DNA of 64,000 nt from Candidatus Villigracilis vicinus (lineage in GTDB: Bacteria; Chloroflexota; Anaerolineae; Anaerolineales; Villigracilaceae). Below the pieces are notes generated by a model. It was given only the letters and a program-made list of their open reading frames with translations, searched no databases and had not been told where the DNA came from. Positions 56,470 to 64,000 of this stretch are shown piece after piece. A program made the translations under genes and the position numbers. Position 1 is the stretch's first letter. Every line of letters starts with the position of its first letter. The stretch lies in contig JADKIL010000003.1 of assembly GCA_016721315.1 (NCBI GenBank), positions 682,001-746,000 of the forward strand, written 5' to 3'.

Positions 56470-58418
56470 TGTTCGAAATCAATCAACTCGAAACCGAAGC
56501 ACGTATATCGCTGAAGCGCATCTTGCCGCGCGTTGAAGCGGCGCTCAAACGCTCCATCACCAAAGACCCGCAAGCATGGGAACAGTTCAATGCGCGTTTG
56601 CAGCAGAACTTCCCGGCGTTGTTGTCATTGTATGCCGAAGTGTACAGCGACCGTTATGATTTTTTCTATCACCTCGAAGACCTGGTGGAAAGCATGGCGC
56701 GCTCATGGTTCAATCGTCCGCAAGACCTGCGCGAGCTGGATGATGTCCGCGAACAAGACCCGCATTGGTTCCAGTCGAACCAAATGCTTGGCGGCATTTG
56801 CTATGTCGATCTCTTTGCCAACAACCTCGATGGCATTCGCAAAAAGATTCCCTACTTCAAAGAACTTGGTCTTACCTACATTCATCTCATGCCGCTCTTC
56901 AAAGCACCCGATGGCGAGAACGACGGCGGCTATGCCGTCAGCAGTTATCGTGAGGTGCATCCGCCCCTTGGCACAATGAAGCAGCTTGCATCCCTCGCAC
57001 GCGATTTTCGTGAAGCAGGCATCAGTCTCGTTGTAGACCTCGTCTTCAATCACACCTCCGATGAACACATCTGGGCGGAACGTGCAAAAGCGGGCGATGA
57101 AGAATACATGGACTTCTACCGCATCTTTCCCAGCCGTGAGCTGCCCAGCCGCTACGAGCAGAATCTCAGGGAAATTTTCCCCGAAGAACACTCGGGCGCT
57201 TTTTCCCCGTTTGTCATAAACGGACGCGAACACTGGGTCTGGACCACCTTCCATTCCTATCAATGGGACTTGAACTACGCCAACCCCGCTGTCTTCAATC
57301 GCATGGCAGAAGAGATGCTTTTCCTCGCCAATCAAGGTGTGGAAGTGCTGCGCCTCGATGCGGTCGCCTTCATTTGGAAGCAGCTTGGCACCAACTGCGA
57401 GAATCTTCCGCAGGCACATACTCTCATCAAAGCCTTCAATGTGGTTGCTCGGATCGCTTCGCCTGCCCTTATCTTTAAATCCGAAGCCATTGTTCATCCA
57501 GACGATGTCGTGAAATACATTTCTCCCGAAGAATGTCAGGTTTCCTATAACCCGCTTTTGATGGCGTTGTTGTGGAACTCGCTTGCCACGCGTGAAGTCA
57601 AACTGTTATCACAGGCGCTGGCATCACGTTTCAAATTGCAATCAGGCACGGCTTGGGTCAACTACGTCCGCGTGCATGATGATATTGGCTGGACCTTCTC
57701 CGATGAAGATGCGGCTCAATTGGGCATGAACGGCTATGACCATCGCCGTTTCCTTAATGAGTTTTACCGTGGGCGCTTCCCCGGCAGTTTTGCGCGCGGA
57801 CTTCCCTTTCAGGAAAATCCTGCCACGGGCGACTGCCGCATCAGCGGAACCGGCGCTTCATTGGCTGGGCTTGAAAAAGCCTTGCATGAAGAAGGCGAAA
57901 AGGAAGTGGAACTTGCCATTCGCCGCATTTTGTTGATTCATGCCATCATCATTACCGTGGGCGGCATTCCTCTTATCTATCTCGGCGATGAGATCGGTAC
58001 CCTCAATGACTACACCTACCGCGACGACCCCGCCCACGAACGTGACAGCCGCTGGGTACATCGTCCGCGTGCAGATTGGAAGAAGTACGAGAAGCGCAAG
58101 AACCTGCACTCGCTCGAAGGGCATATCTTCCGCGGCTTCCGTGCAATGATCGAATTAAGAAAAGGAAATGACGTCTTTGCAGGCGGCGAGTTGGATGTTA
58201 TCCCAACCGATAACGAGCATGTCCTTGGCTTCACACGTACGCATGGCGGCAAACGCGCAGTAGTCTTTGCTAACTTCTCTGAATCCCCACAGACGATCTC
58301 CTCGCGCGTGATCGAACAATACGCCATCACCAGCCTCAAGAAACTACATGGACGCAATCACGTCTCGCCGAAAAACAGCCTCCTGTTGGAACCTTTGGAT
58401 TTTGTGGTATTCGGATAG
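56466..58418 (+). CDS. Amylosucrase, GH13_4
   Basis: 650 residues. Transfers glucose from sucrose onto an alpha-1,4-glucan and releases fructose, or hydrolyses sucrose. The helical N-terminal domain (about 1-90) typical of amylosucrases is present, then the barrel with the nucleophile in VLRLDAVAFIWK (about 297), acid/base in FKSEAIVHPDDV (about 338) and the third acid in VRVHDDIGW (about 402). Translational coupling to fructokinase makes sense, since fructose is its co-product. Ends in a strong terminator. No signal peptide. Confidence 0.94.
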   Translation: MMFEINQLETEARISLKRILPRVEAALKRSITKDPQAWEQFNARLQQNFPALLSLYAEVYSDRYDFFYHLEDLVESMARSWFNRPQDLRELDDVREQDPHWFQSNQMLGGICYVDLFANNLDGIRKKIPYFKELGLTYIHLMPLFKAPDGENDGGYAVSSYREVHPPLGTMKQLASLARDFREAGISLVVDLVFNHTSDEHIWAERAKAGDEEYMDFYRIFPSRELPSRYEQNLREIFPEEHSGAFSPFVINGREHWVWTTFHSYQWDLNYANPAVFNRMAEEMLFLANQGVEVLRLDAVAFIWKQLGTNCENLPQAHTLIKAFNVVARIASPALIFKSEAIVHPDDVVKYISPEECQVSYNPLLMALLWNSLATREVKLLSQALASRFKLQSGTAWVNYVRVHDDIGWTFSDEDAAQLGMNGYDHRRFLNEFYRGRFPGSFARGLPFQENPATGDCRISGTGASLAGLEKALHEEGEKEVELAIRRILLIHAIIITVGGIPLIYLGDEIGTLNDYTYRDDPAHERDSRWVHRPRADWKKYEKRKNLHSLEGHIFRGFRAMIELRKGNDVFAGGELDVIPTDNEHVLGFTRTHGGKRAVVFANFSESPQTISSRVIEQYAITSLKKLHGRNHVSPKNSLLLEPLDFVVFG

Positions 58419-58434
58419 AAACCTCTTTGCCAAC

Positions 58435-58471
58435 AAAAAAGGTCGCGAGATAAATCCTCGTGACCTTTTTT
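58435..58471. terminator. Bidirectional terminator after amylosucrase
   Basis: Arms 58435-58449 and 58457-58471 (AAGGTCGCGAG / CTCGTGACCTT) with flanking A and T runs; it also ends the convergent aminotransferase gene. Confidence 0.87.
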
Positions 58472-58506
58472 GTTGAATTCTTACCGTTGCCGGACAAAAT
58501 AAAATG

Positions 58507-59766
58507 TTACCCCGCTATCTTTTTCAACGCTTCCCCTAACTTCGTAACTTCATCCACCGTATTGTAGTGGACAGCCCCCACGCGCACCATGCCGCCTTTG
58601 TCTTCCACGCCCAGGCGTTCCGAGACGTTGATGGCGTAGTAGTTGCCGTCCCAGACGTAGATGTTTTCGGCGGCGAGTTTCTCCGCCACCGCGCGCGGAT
58701 TCATGTCGCCGATGCGGAAGGAGAAGGTGGCGATGCGTTCGTCGAGGCGGCGGGCGTCGGTGTTGCCGAAGATGCGGATATTGGGAACAGCCTCGAGCGC
58801 GGAAAGAAGCGCGCGGCTCAACTCGAATTCATAGGCATGAACGGCGGTCATCGCTTGTTTGAGCAGGAGTTTGCGTCCGCTGTAGCCTTGCTTGCTTAAG
58901 TCGCTGGCGTATTGACCGCCAAACTCTTTACCAAGCCATTCGAAGTATTCGATGGCACCCAAGATACCCGCAATGCCTTCATGATTCTGCGTGCCGGTTT
59001 CGAACTTGCCGGGCAGTTCATTGGTGGCAGGGCGCACTTTGTACGCGACCAGTTTTTCAAGCAGTTCTCGCTTCCCATACAAAATGCCCGCATGCGGACC
59101 GAAAAATTTATACGATGAGGCGATAAGAAAATCACAACCGATCTTTTGTACATCCATCGGACCATGTACGGCGTATTGAACGGCATCCACGTAGACGAGT
59201 GCGCCTGCATCGTGCGCCATTTTGGTGATCTTCTCGATCGGGTTGACCGTTCCCAGCGAGTTGGAGGCATACCCGACGGCGACCAGCTTCGGCTTGCGGT
59301 CGAGCGCTTTCTGCATGCTTTCCATATTGAGTGTGCCATCTTCCACATCAAAATCCACCCAGTTGACCTTTACGCCTTTGTCCTGTGCAGCTAAGACCCA
59401 CGGCGTGACGTTGGCATCGTGGTCGAGGCGGGTCAGCACGATCTCATCGCCTTCTTTCCAATCACGAGAAATGGAGCGGCTGAGATGTAACGTGAGCGTA
59501 GTCATGTTATTGCCAAAGACGATCTCTTTCGCTGAGGGCGCATTGTAGAAATCTGCCATGGCTTGGTGCGCTTCATCGAGCACGGCATCAGAAGCAATGC
59601 TTGTGGCAAATGCACCTTCATGATTGGCGTTGCTTTCAATTAGATATTTTGTAATGCGGTCGATGGATTGTTTTGCGATCTGAGTCCCGCCAGGGTTGTC
59701 GAAGAAAATGGCATTGCGATGTAGAGATGGAAATTGCTGACGAATGACATCAAGATTTAGTGACAT
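58507..59766 (-). CDS. Cysteine desulfurase-like class V aminotransferase
   Basis: 419 residues, fold-type I PLP enzyme. IFFDNPGGTQIAKQS, VTLTRLDHDANVTPW-like (VLTRLDHDANVTPW), VYVDAVQYAVHGPMDVQKIG and the PLP lysine in ASSYKFFGPHAGI match the cysteine-desulfurase-like (VC1184) subfamily. The C-terminal region where NifS/SufS carry the active cysteine reads YVWDGNYYAINVSERLG, with no cysteine, so persulfide formation is unlikely and the reaction is unknown. It is a single gene divergent from uspA. Confidence 0.9.
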   Translation of the reverse strand: MSLNLDVIRQQFPSLHRNAIFFDNPGGTQIAKQSIDRITKYLIESNANHEGAFATSIASDAVLDEAHQAMADFYNAPSAKEIVFGNNMTTLTLHLSRSISRDWKEGDEIVLTRLDHDANVTPWVLAAQDKGVKVNWVDFDVEDGTLNMESMQKALDRKPKLVAVGYASNSLGTVNPIEKITKMAHDAGALVYVDAVQYAVHGPMDVQKIGCDFLIASSYKFFGPHAGILYGKRELLEKLVAYKVRPATNELPGKFETGTQNHEGIAGILGAIEYFEWLGKEFGGQYASDLSKQGYSGRKLLLKQAMTAVHAYEFELSRALLSALEAVPNIRIFGNTDARRLDERIATFSFRIGDMNPRAVAEKLAAENIYVWDGNYYAINVSERLGVEDKGGMVRVGAVHYNTVDEVTKLGEALKKIAG

Positions 59767-59841
59767 GCGGATACGCTCCTCAAATGAATTTCAGACAAAC
59801 AAGATATATACTGAAATTGTACCCCACCGAAAGGAGCTTCT

Positions 59842-60264
59842 ATGTTTGAAAGAATCCTGCTCGCTGTGGACGGTTCAGAGCACGCCCTCCACGCCACTCG
59901 CAAAGCCGCCGAACTGGCGCGCCTGATGAAACCTGTTGAATTTCGCATTGTGGTCGCCTACGACCCGATCCCCTTGTATCTTGGTGAACCGAATATGCAG
60001 ATCGTGATCACCAACCGCAAGGGTGAAGCCGAAGAAATCTTGAATGCAGCTGTGAAGGAAGTAGGTGCGGTGCCTTGCGAGATCCACACCGAAATTCTTG
60101 AAGGCGACCCAGCCAGTGCCATCCTCGAAATTGCGAATGTCCGCAAAAGTGATGTGATCGTGATGGGCTCACGCGGCTTGGGCAGGTTGGCGGGTTTGTT
60201 GCTCGGCAGTACAAGTCAGAAGGTCGTCTCGCATGCGCCTTGCCCGGTATTGATCGTTCGATAA
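59842..60264 (+). CDS. Universal stress protein, UspA family
   Basis: 140 residues, one Usp domain. MFERILLAVDGSEHALHATR at the start and the ATP-binding motif GSRGLGRLAGLLLGSTSQKV near the end (G-x2-G-x9-G-S) are complete, so it is probably an ATP-binding member. AAAGGAG precedes the ATG. Ends in a bidirectional terminator shared with mobA. Confidence 0.95.
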   Translation: MFERILLAVDGSEHALHATRKAAELARLMKPVEFRIVVAYDPIPLYLGEPNMQIVITNRKGEAEEILNAAVKEVGAVPCEIHTEILEGDPASAILEIANVRKSDVIVMGSRGLGRLAGLLLGSTSQKVVSHAPCPVLIVR

Positions 60265-60266
60265 AT

Positions 60267-60299
60267 AAAATAGGTCACGCTTCAAGCGTGACCTATTTT
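60267..60299. terminator. Bidirectional terminator between uspA and mobA
   Basis: Sixteen-base perfect arms (60267-60282 and 60284-60299; core AGGTCACGCTT) with a very tight loop and A/T ends. Confidence 0.87.
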
Positions 60300-60883
60300 G
60301 CTAATTGCTCCGCTTTTCCGAATTCTTCGGGGGTGTTCACGTTCCAGAAGCATAAGCCGGATGGGTCGAAGGATTTCAATTCATCCGGCGATAATTCTCT
60401 CACTTTCGCCTGCGGGAACCAGGCGATGACTTTCCATTTATCTTCATTGATCGCAGCTTCGATGGCGGGCAGACAGGTCTCACGGCGATATAGAGCATGG
60501 AAGGGTTCATAGCCTTCCTCTGTCCTGGCGATGATGACATCCGCCTCTTCCTTAACGATGAGCCGGTATGCGCTTTCAAAGAAGTTTTGACTCGCGAAAG
60601 GCATATCGCAGGCTGCCACGGCTACGAATGGATGGCTGGCAGATGCGATCGCAGTGTAGAGTCCGCCCAGGGCGCCGCGCCCCGGTTTGAGGTCGGTAAC
60701 GAGGCGCAACTTTAGAAATTCATAATCTACGGGGCGATTCGTCGTTACGATCATTTCATCAGTTATTGGGCTCAGCCGTTCAACCACGCGTTGGATCAGC
60801 GGTTTTCCCAAAAATGGCTTAAGTGCCTTGTCCTCACCCATGCGGGAGGACTGTCCGCCTGCTTGTATTACAACCGATAACAT
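60293..60883 (-). CDS. mobA: Molybdenum cofactor guanylyltransferase
   Basis: 196 residues; adds GMP to molybdopterin to form the guanine dinucleotide cofactor. The nucleotide loop IQAGGQSSRMGEDKAL (residues 6-21), DLKPGRGALGGLYTA and VAACDMPF are MobA signatures. The ATG at 60883 gives the normal N-terminus MLSVVIQAGG. It is divergent from the amrS-like gene with only 18 bp between the starts, so the two promoters overlap the coding starts. No other molybdopterin gene is in the window. Confidence 0.93.
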   Translation of the reverse strand: MLSVVIQAGGQSSRMGEDKALKPFLGKPLIQRVVERLSPITDEMIVTTNRPVDYEFLKLRLVTDLKPGRGALGGLYTAIASASHPFVAVAACDMPFASQNFFESAYRLIVKEEADVIIARTEEGYEPFHALYRRETCLPAIEAAINEDKWKVIAWFPQAKVRELSPDELKSFDPSGLCFWNVNTPEEFGKAEQLAK

Positions 60884-60901
60884 GGTTATATTATAGATGA
60901 T

Positions 60902-62014
60902 ATGAGTGCCTTGGCGAATCGACTTGATGCTTTGACCGTGGAAGGTGAACTGTACGAAAAGCTCACCGACGACTCTGTGCGTTGCTTCGCCTGCGGACAC
61001 CGCTGTCTCATTCGCGAGGGCAAACGCGGAATTTGTCAGGTTCGTTTTAATAAAGGTGGCAAGTTAATGGTGCCGCACGGTTATGTGGCAGCATTGCAAA
61101 GTGACCCGATCGAGAAGAAGCCGTTTTCGCATGTATTGCCCGGCTCGAATGCATTGACCTTCGGTATGCTCGGTTGTGATTATCATTGTGGATATTGTCA
61201 AAATTGGCTGACCTCGCAAGCCCTGCGCGACCCTGCTTCGGATGTTTCGGCGCAGTTCATCCGTGAGTTGACGCCGGAGGATGTTCTGTCTCATGCGCAA
61301 CGGACGAATGCTTCAGTGGTGGTCTCTTCATATAACGAACCGTTGATCACCAGTGAATGGGCAGTTAAGATATTCAAGGTAGCAAAGGCAAATGGGCTGC
61401 TATGTGCATATGTTTCCAATGGGAACAATACGCAGGAGGTGATGGACTATCTTGCACCCTACCTCTCTGCCTACAAAATTGACCTCAAGTGTATGAGCGA
61501 TAAGAATTATCGCAAACTTGGCGGCACACTTCAGCACACATTGGATGGTATAAAACGTGCAAAAGCGGCAGGTTTATGGGTGGAAGTAGTCACGCTGGTG
61601 ATACCCGGCTTCAATGATTCGAACGAAGAGTTGTGGGATGCGGCGCGGTTCCTGGCGGAAGTTTCAAATGACATTCCCTGGCATGTGACTGCCTTCCATA
61701 AAGACTATAAAATGACCGAGCCGGAAAATACCAACGCGCAGACAATTATCCGTGCAGCAGAGATCGGGCGTGAGGCAGGGCTGAAATTTGTCTATGCGGG
61801 GAATTTGCCGGGGAGGGTTGGGGAGTATGAAGATACCTGTTGTGCAAAATGTGGTCATCTCTTGGTCAAGAGGCGGGGTTATACCATCCAAGAATACAAC
61901 ATTACCAGAGAGGGAAAGTGCCCAAAATGCGCGGAAATCACGCCCGGAGTATGGGCAAAAGACCCTTCTACAGTAGGGCTGGGTGGAATTGGTTTTCCGG
62001 TAAAGTTGTATTAG
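60902..62014 (+). CDS. amrS: AmrS-type radical SAM enzyme (AmmeMemoRadiSam system)
   Basis: 370 residues. Radical SAM cluster ligands Cys92, Cys96 and Cys99 in GCDYHCGYCQNW; N-terminal CFACGHRCLIREGKRGICQV and C-terminal CCAKCGHLLVKR ... GKCPKCAE supply further metal-binding cysteines. This is the domain order of the AmmeMemoRadiSam radical SAM protein, related to pyruvate formate-lyase activases. The usual partners (Memo and AMMECR1 proteins) are not in the window. The reaction is not established from sequence. Confidence 0.9.
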   Translation: MSALANRLDALTVEGELYEKLTDDSVRCFACGHRCLIREGKRGICQVRFNKGGKLMVPHGYVAALQSDPIEKKPFSHVLPGSNALTFGMLGCDYHCGYCQNWLTSQALRDPASDVSAQFIRELTPEDVLSHAQRTNASVVVSSYNEPLITSEWAVKIFKVAKANGLLCAYVSNGNNTQEVMDYLAPYLSAYKIDLKCMSDKNYRKLGGTLQHTLDGIKRAKAAGLWVEVVTLVIPGFNDSNEELWDAARFLAEVSNDIPWHVTAFHKDYKMTEPENTNAQTIIRAAEIGREAGLKFVYAGNLPGRVGEYEDTCCAKCGHLLVKRRGYTIQEYNITREGKCPKCAEITPGVWAKDPSTVGLGGIGFPVKLY

Positions 62015-62017
62015 GTG

Positions 62018-62049
62018 TATAATCGCCAATCATTTTGCGCGGCAAAATG
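62018..62049 (+). promoter_or_regulatory. Leader of the family 5 binding-protein gene
   Basis: TATAAT (62018-62023) is a good -10 box with no clear -35. An inverted repeat CATTTTGC/GCAAAATG (62031-62049) follows and could be an operator or 5' hairpin. Confidence 0.45.
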
Positions 62050-62084
62050 AAAACTTTCATTTCTCTCTATTGGAGGAGAACCGT

Positions 62085-63890
62085 ATGAAACGAAATCTGT
62101 TCGCTTTGCTTTCGTTGCTGGTGCTTGCGAGCATGGTGCTCGCCGCCTGCGGTGGCGCGCCCGAAGCCACCGAAGCCCCCGCCACTGAAGCAGCCGCTAC
62201 CGAAGCCCCAGCTGCCGCTGAAGAAGCTGCTTGTGCTCCGGCTGTACCCGGCTGGGACCCCACCACTGCTGAAACCGGCGAAAAAGGCATCAACATTGCC
62301 TTCGAGCAGGAACCTGATCAGGCTGTATCTCAGTACAGCAACATGAGCTTTTCTGCCTGGATCTGGCAGATGTACGGTATTGGTCCTGGAAAATGGGATG
62401 ATCAGAACAACCTGATCCCCTATGCCGCGGAAGAAATCCCAAGCGCCGAAAATGGCGGGGTTTCCGAAGACGGCTTGACAATCACCTACAAGCTCAAGGA
62501 TTGCATTTTCTGGTCCGATGGCGAGCCGATCACTTCTGCTGACTTTGTCTTCAACTGGCAGGCTGCGATGGACCCGGCGAATGCCCCCATCAGCCGCGGC
62601 GGCTGGGACAAGATCGCCAGCGTCGAAGCGCCTGATGAGAGAACCGTGGTGATCACATTCTCGGAACTCTATCCTTCCTGGCCGACCATCTTCAACCTCG
62701 GTCCTAACAACCTCAGCGGTGGCTTGCTCCCCGCTCACGTCTTCGAAGGTCAGACCGGGCTCGAGACCAACCCGCAGATCCACCAACCCACTTGGGCTGG
62801 CGGTCCGTTCGCCATCAAAGAATGGGTACCCGGCGATCACATGACCCTCGTCCGCAACCCGAACTACTTCGGCACTCCCGCCAAGTTGGACTATATCAAC
62901 ATCAAGTTCGTACCCGATCCTGAAGCGGGTCTTGCCGCCCTCCAGGCTGGCGATGTGCAGTTGATGGTCAACCTCGCTGAATCCGATATCCCAACCGTTC
63001 AGGGTCTCGAGTCACAGGGCATTCAACTCCGTGTTGATGCCACCCCTGACTTTGAGCACCTGTTCTTCAACCTCGGCACTGTTGCCGGTGTTGATGGTGC
63101 TGGTATCAGTGATGTCGACGGCTTCTGCCCCTTCAAAGATCCCAACGTCCGCAAGGCAATTGCCATGGGTATTGACCGCCTCAGTTTCATCAAGAACTAC
63201 CTGCAGGTGGAAGACGCCGCGTTTATTGCCTCCCTGTGGCCGAACTCCTACTGGTACAACACCGCGTTGGAACCCTATCCATACGATCCTGAACAGGCGA
63301 ACGCCCTGCTCGATGAAGCTGGCTACCCTGTCGGCTCCGATGGCATCCGCGCCGGTACTTGTGACGGTCAAGAAGTCAGGTTCTCACTTGGCATTGAGAC
63401 CACAACCGCCCAGCGCCGTGTGGACAACGTCCTCACCATTCAATCTGATTTGAAGCAGATCGGTATCGACATCATCCCGAACCATCTCCCCGCTGGTACC
63501 TTCTTCGGTTCCTACACCGATGGTGCCGACATGCCGCGTGGTAACTTCGATATGGCCGTCTACACAACCGGCTTCTATCCCGATCCTGACTCGAGCGATA
63601 GCTTCGGCTGCGACGATGTACCCAGTGCTGCAAACACGGCTGGTTCCAACAACTATCATATCTGCGACCCCGAGTTGGATGCCATGTTCCTGGAGGCGCT
63701 CAAGAGCGCTGATCCCGCGACACGCAAAGCCGTTTACGATGAGATCCAGCAGTACATGTTCGACAATGTGATCATCATTCCGCTCTATGCCCGCGCGAAC
63801 ATCTTTGCCTACAGCGACACCTTGGTCTTCCCGCCCAGCTCCGGTTACGCCAACGCGTTCTGGTCTGCTGAGGACTTCGACATCAAGTAA
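62085..63890 (+). CDS. ABC transporter substrate-binding lipoprotein, family 5 (peptide type)
   Basis: 601 residues. Signal with MVLAAC lipobox, linker GGAPEATEAPATEAAATEAP, then a DppA/OppA-type domain: GLTITYKLKDCIFWSDGEPI, AGGPFAIKEWVPGDHMTLVR, NVRKAIAMGIDRLSFIK. Ligands of this family are peptides, some sugars or nickel; not resolvable here. GGAGGAG lies before the ATG at 62085. The permease and ATPase genes are not in the window but could lie beyond 64000. Confidence 0.94.
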   Translation: MKRNLFALLSLLVLASMVLAACGGAPEATEAPATEAAATEAPAAAEEAACAPAVPGWDPTTAETGEKGINIAFEQEPDQAVSQYSNMSFSAWIWQMYGIGPGKWDDQNNLIPYAAEEIPSAENGGVSEDGLTITYKLKDCIFWSDGEPITSADFVFNWQAAMDPANAPISRGGWDKIASVEAPDERTVVITFSELYPSWPTIFNLGPNNLSGGLLPAHVFEGQTGLETNPQIHQPTWAGGPFAIKEWVPGDHMTLVRNPNYFGTPAKLDYINIKFVPDPEAGLAALQAGDVQLMVNLAESDIPTVQGLESQGIQLRVDATPDFEHLFFNLGTVAGVDGAGISDVDGFCPFKDPNVRKAIAMGIDRLSFIKNYLQVEDAAFIASLWPNSYWYNTALEPYPYDPEQANALLDEAGYPVGSDGIRAGTCDGQEVRFSLGIETTTAQRRVDNVLTIQSDLKQIGIDIIPNHLPAGTFFGSYTDGADMPRGNFDMAVYTTGFYPDPDSSDSFGCDDVPSAANTAGSNNYHICDPELDAMFLEALKSADPATRKAVYDEIQQYMFDNVIIIPLYARANIFAYSDTLVFPPSSGYANAFWSAEDFDIK

Positions 63891-63916
63891 GACAAATTAA
63901 GTTCGAAAGCTAAAAA

Positions 63917-63946
63917 TAGACCTGTGGCGCTCGCGCCACAGGTCTA
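63917..63946 (+). terminator. Hairpin after the family 5 binding-protein gene
   Basis: Fourteen-base perfect arms (63917-63930 and 63933-63946; core ACCTGTGGCGC). No long T tract, so it may attenuate between this gene and downstream transporter genes. From 63947 to 64000 no feature is seen. Confidence 0.7.
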
Positions 63947-64000
63947 TCCATAGAAATTATTCTGTTCATTCAAATATTTTTTTTGAGACCATCAACTGAA

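Overview
The window looks like one contiguous chromosomal segment of a member of the Chloroflexota, most probably class Anaerolineae. The evidence is the long run of secreted lipoproteins whose lipobox cysteine is followed by low-complexity Ala/Thr/Glu/Pro linkers (phosphonate, sugar and peptide binding proteins), the glutaryl-CoA dehydrogenase and glutamate dehydrogenase types, and many short hairpin repeats between genes. The taxonomic call is an inference from style, because no rRNA lies in the window. No rRNA, tRNA, CRISPR array, transposase or prophage was seen.

Layout. 1-6.4 kb: a truncated Ser/Thr kinase gene with a TPR lipoprotein and a degenerate P-loop protein, then enoyl-CoA hydratase, gdhA (preceded by an attenuator-like leader) and gcdH. 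6.4-10.5 kb (minus strand): a rhodanese lipoprotein gene with an in-frame UGA that reads like selenocysteine, an M3 oligopeptidase, and a ParB-like/UspA fusion. 10.6-16.9 kb (plus): membrane proteins, dnaN, and a large PEP/pyruvate-binding protein. 17-20.3 kb (minus): a GntR-led operon of slipin, SdpI-like protein, an amber-interrupted small protein and a CPBP protease, carrying two parS-like palindromes. 20.4-23.6 kb: the divergent pdxR / pdxST vitamin B6 module. 23.7-26.9 kb: GNAT-like, hypothetical, HAD and secreted alpha/alpha-barrel-like proteins. 27-30.9 kb (minus): phnDCE phosphonate uptake. 31.2-33.6 kb: lipA and an NfeD protease. 33.7-37.4 kb: pstSCAB phosphate uptake facing an Rrf2 regulator. 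38-41.8 kb: a flippase-like protein and a helicase with an embedded HNH domain. 41.8-45.4 kb: MerR regulator, BCD/PucC-type transporter, HutX-like heme protein and DtxR regulator.

45.4-58.4 kb is a coherent galactoside/sucrose utilisation locus: LacI regulator, GH36 alpha-galactosidase, an ABC importer without its own ATPase, a trehalose-synthase-like GH13 enzyme with a frame-disrupted C-terminus, GH32 fructosidase, fructokinase and amylosucrase. Two identical 14-bp palindromes, one before lacI and one at the importer promoter, tie the regulator to the locus. The likely flow is raffinose-type sugar in, galactose removed, then sucrose either hydrolysed or used for glucan synthesis, with fructose phosphorylated. 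58.5-64 kb holds a cysteine-desulfurase-like enzyme, a UspA protein, mobA, an AmrS-type radical SAM enzyme and a family 5 solute-binding protein.

The strongest candidate for something unusual is the rhodanese-like selenoprotein at 6433-6903. Other notable items are the gdhA leader, the parS-like sites, the helicase-HNH fusion, the enlarged PhnE, paired operator-like palindromes beside pst and phn, and palindromic repeats lying inside pst coding sequence. Several local frame problems (gcdH, treS, the DUF4177-like gene) could be biology or assembly error.
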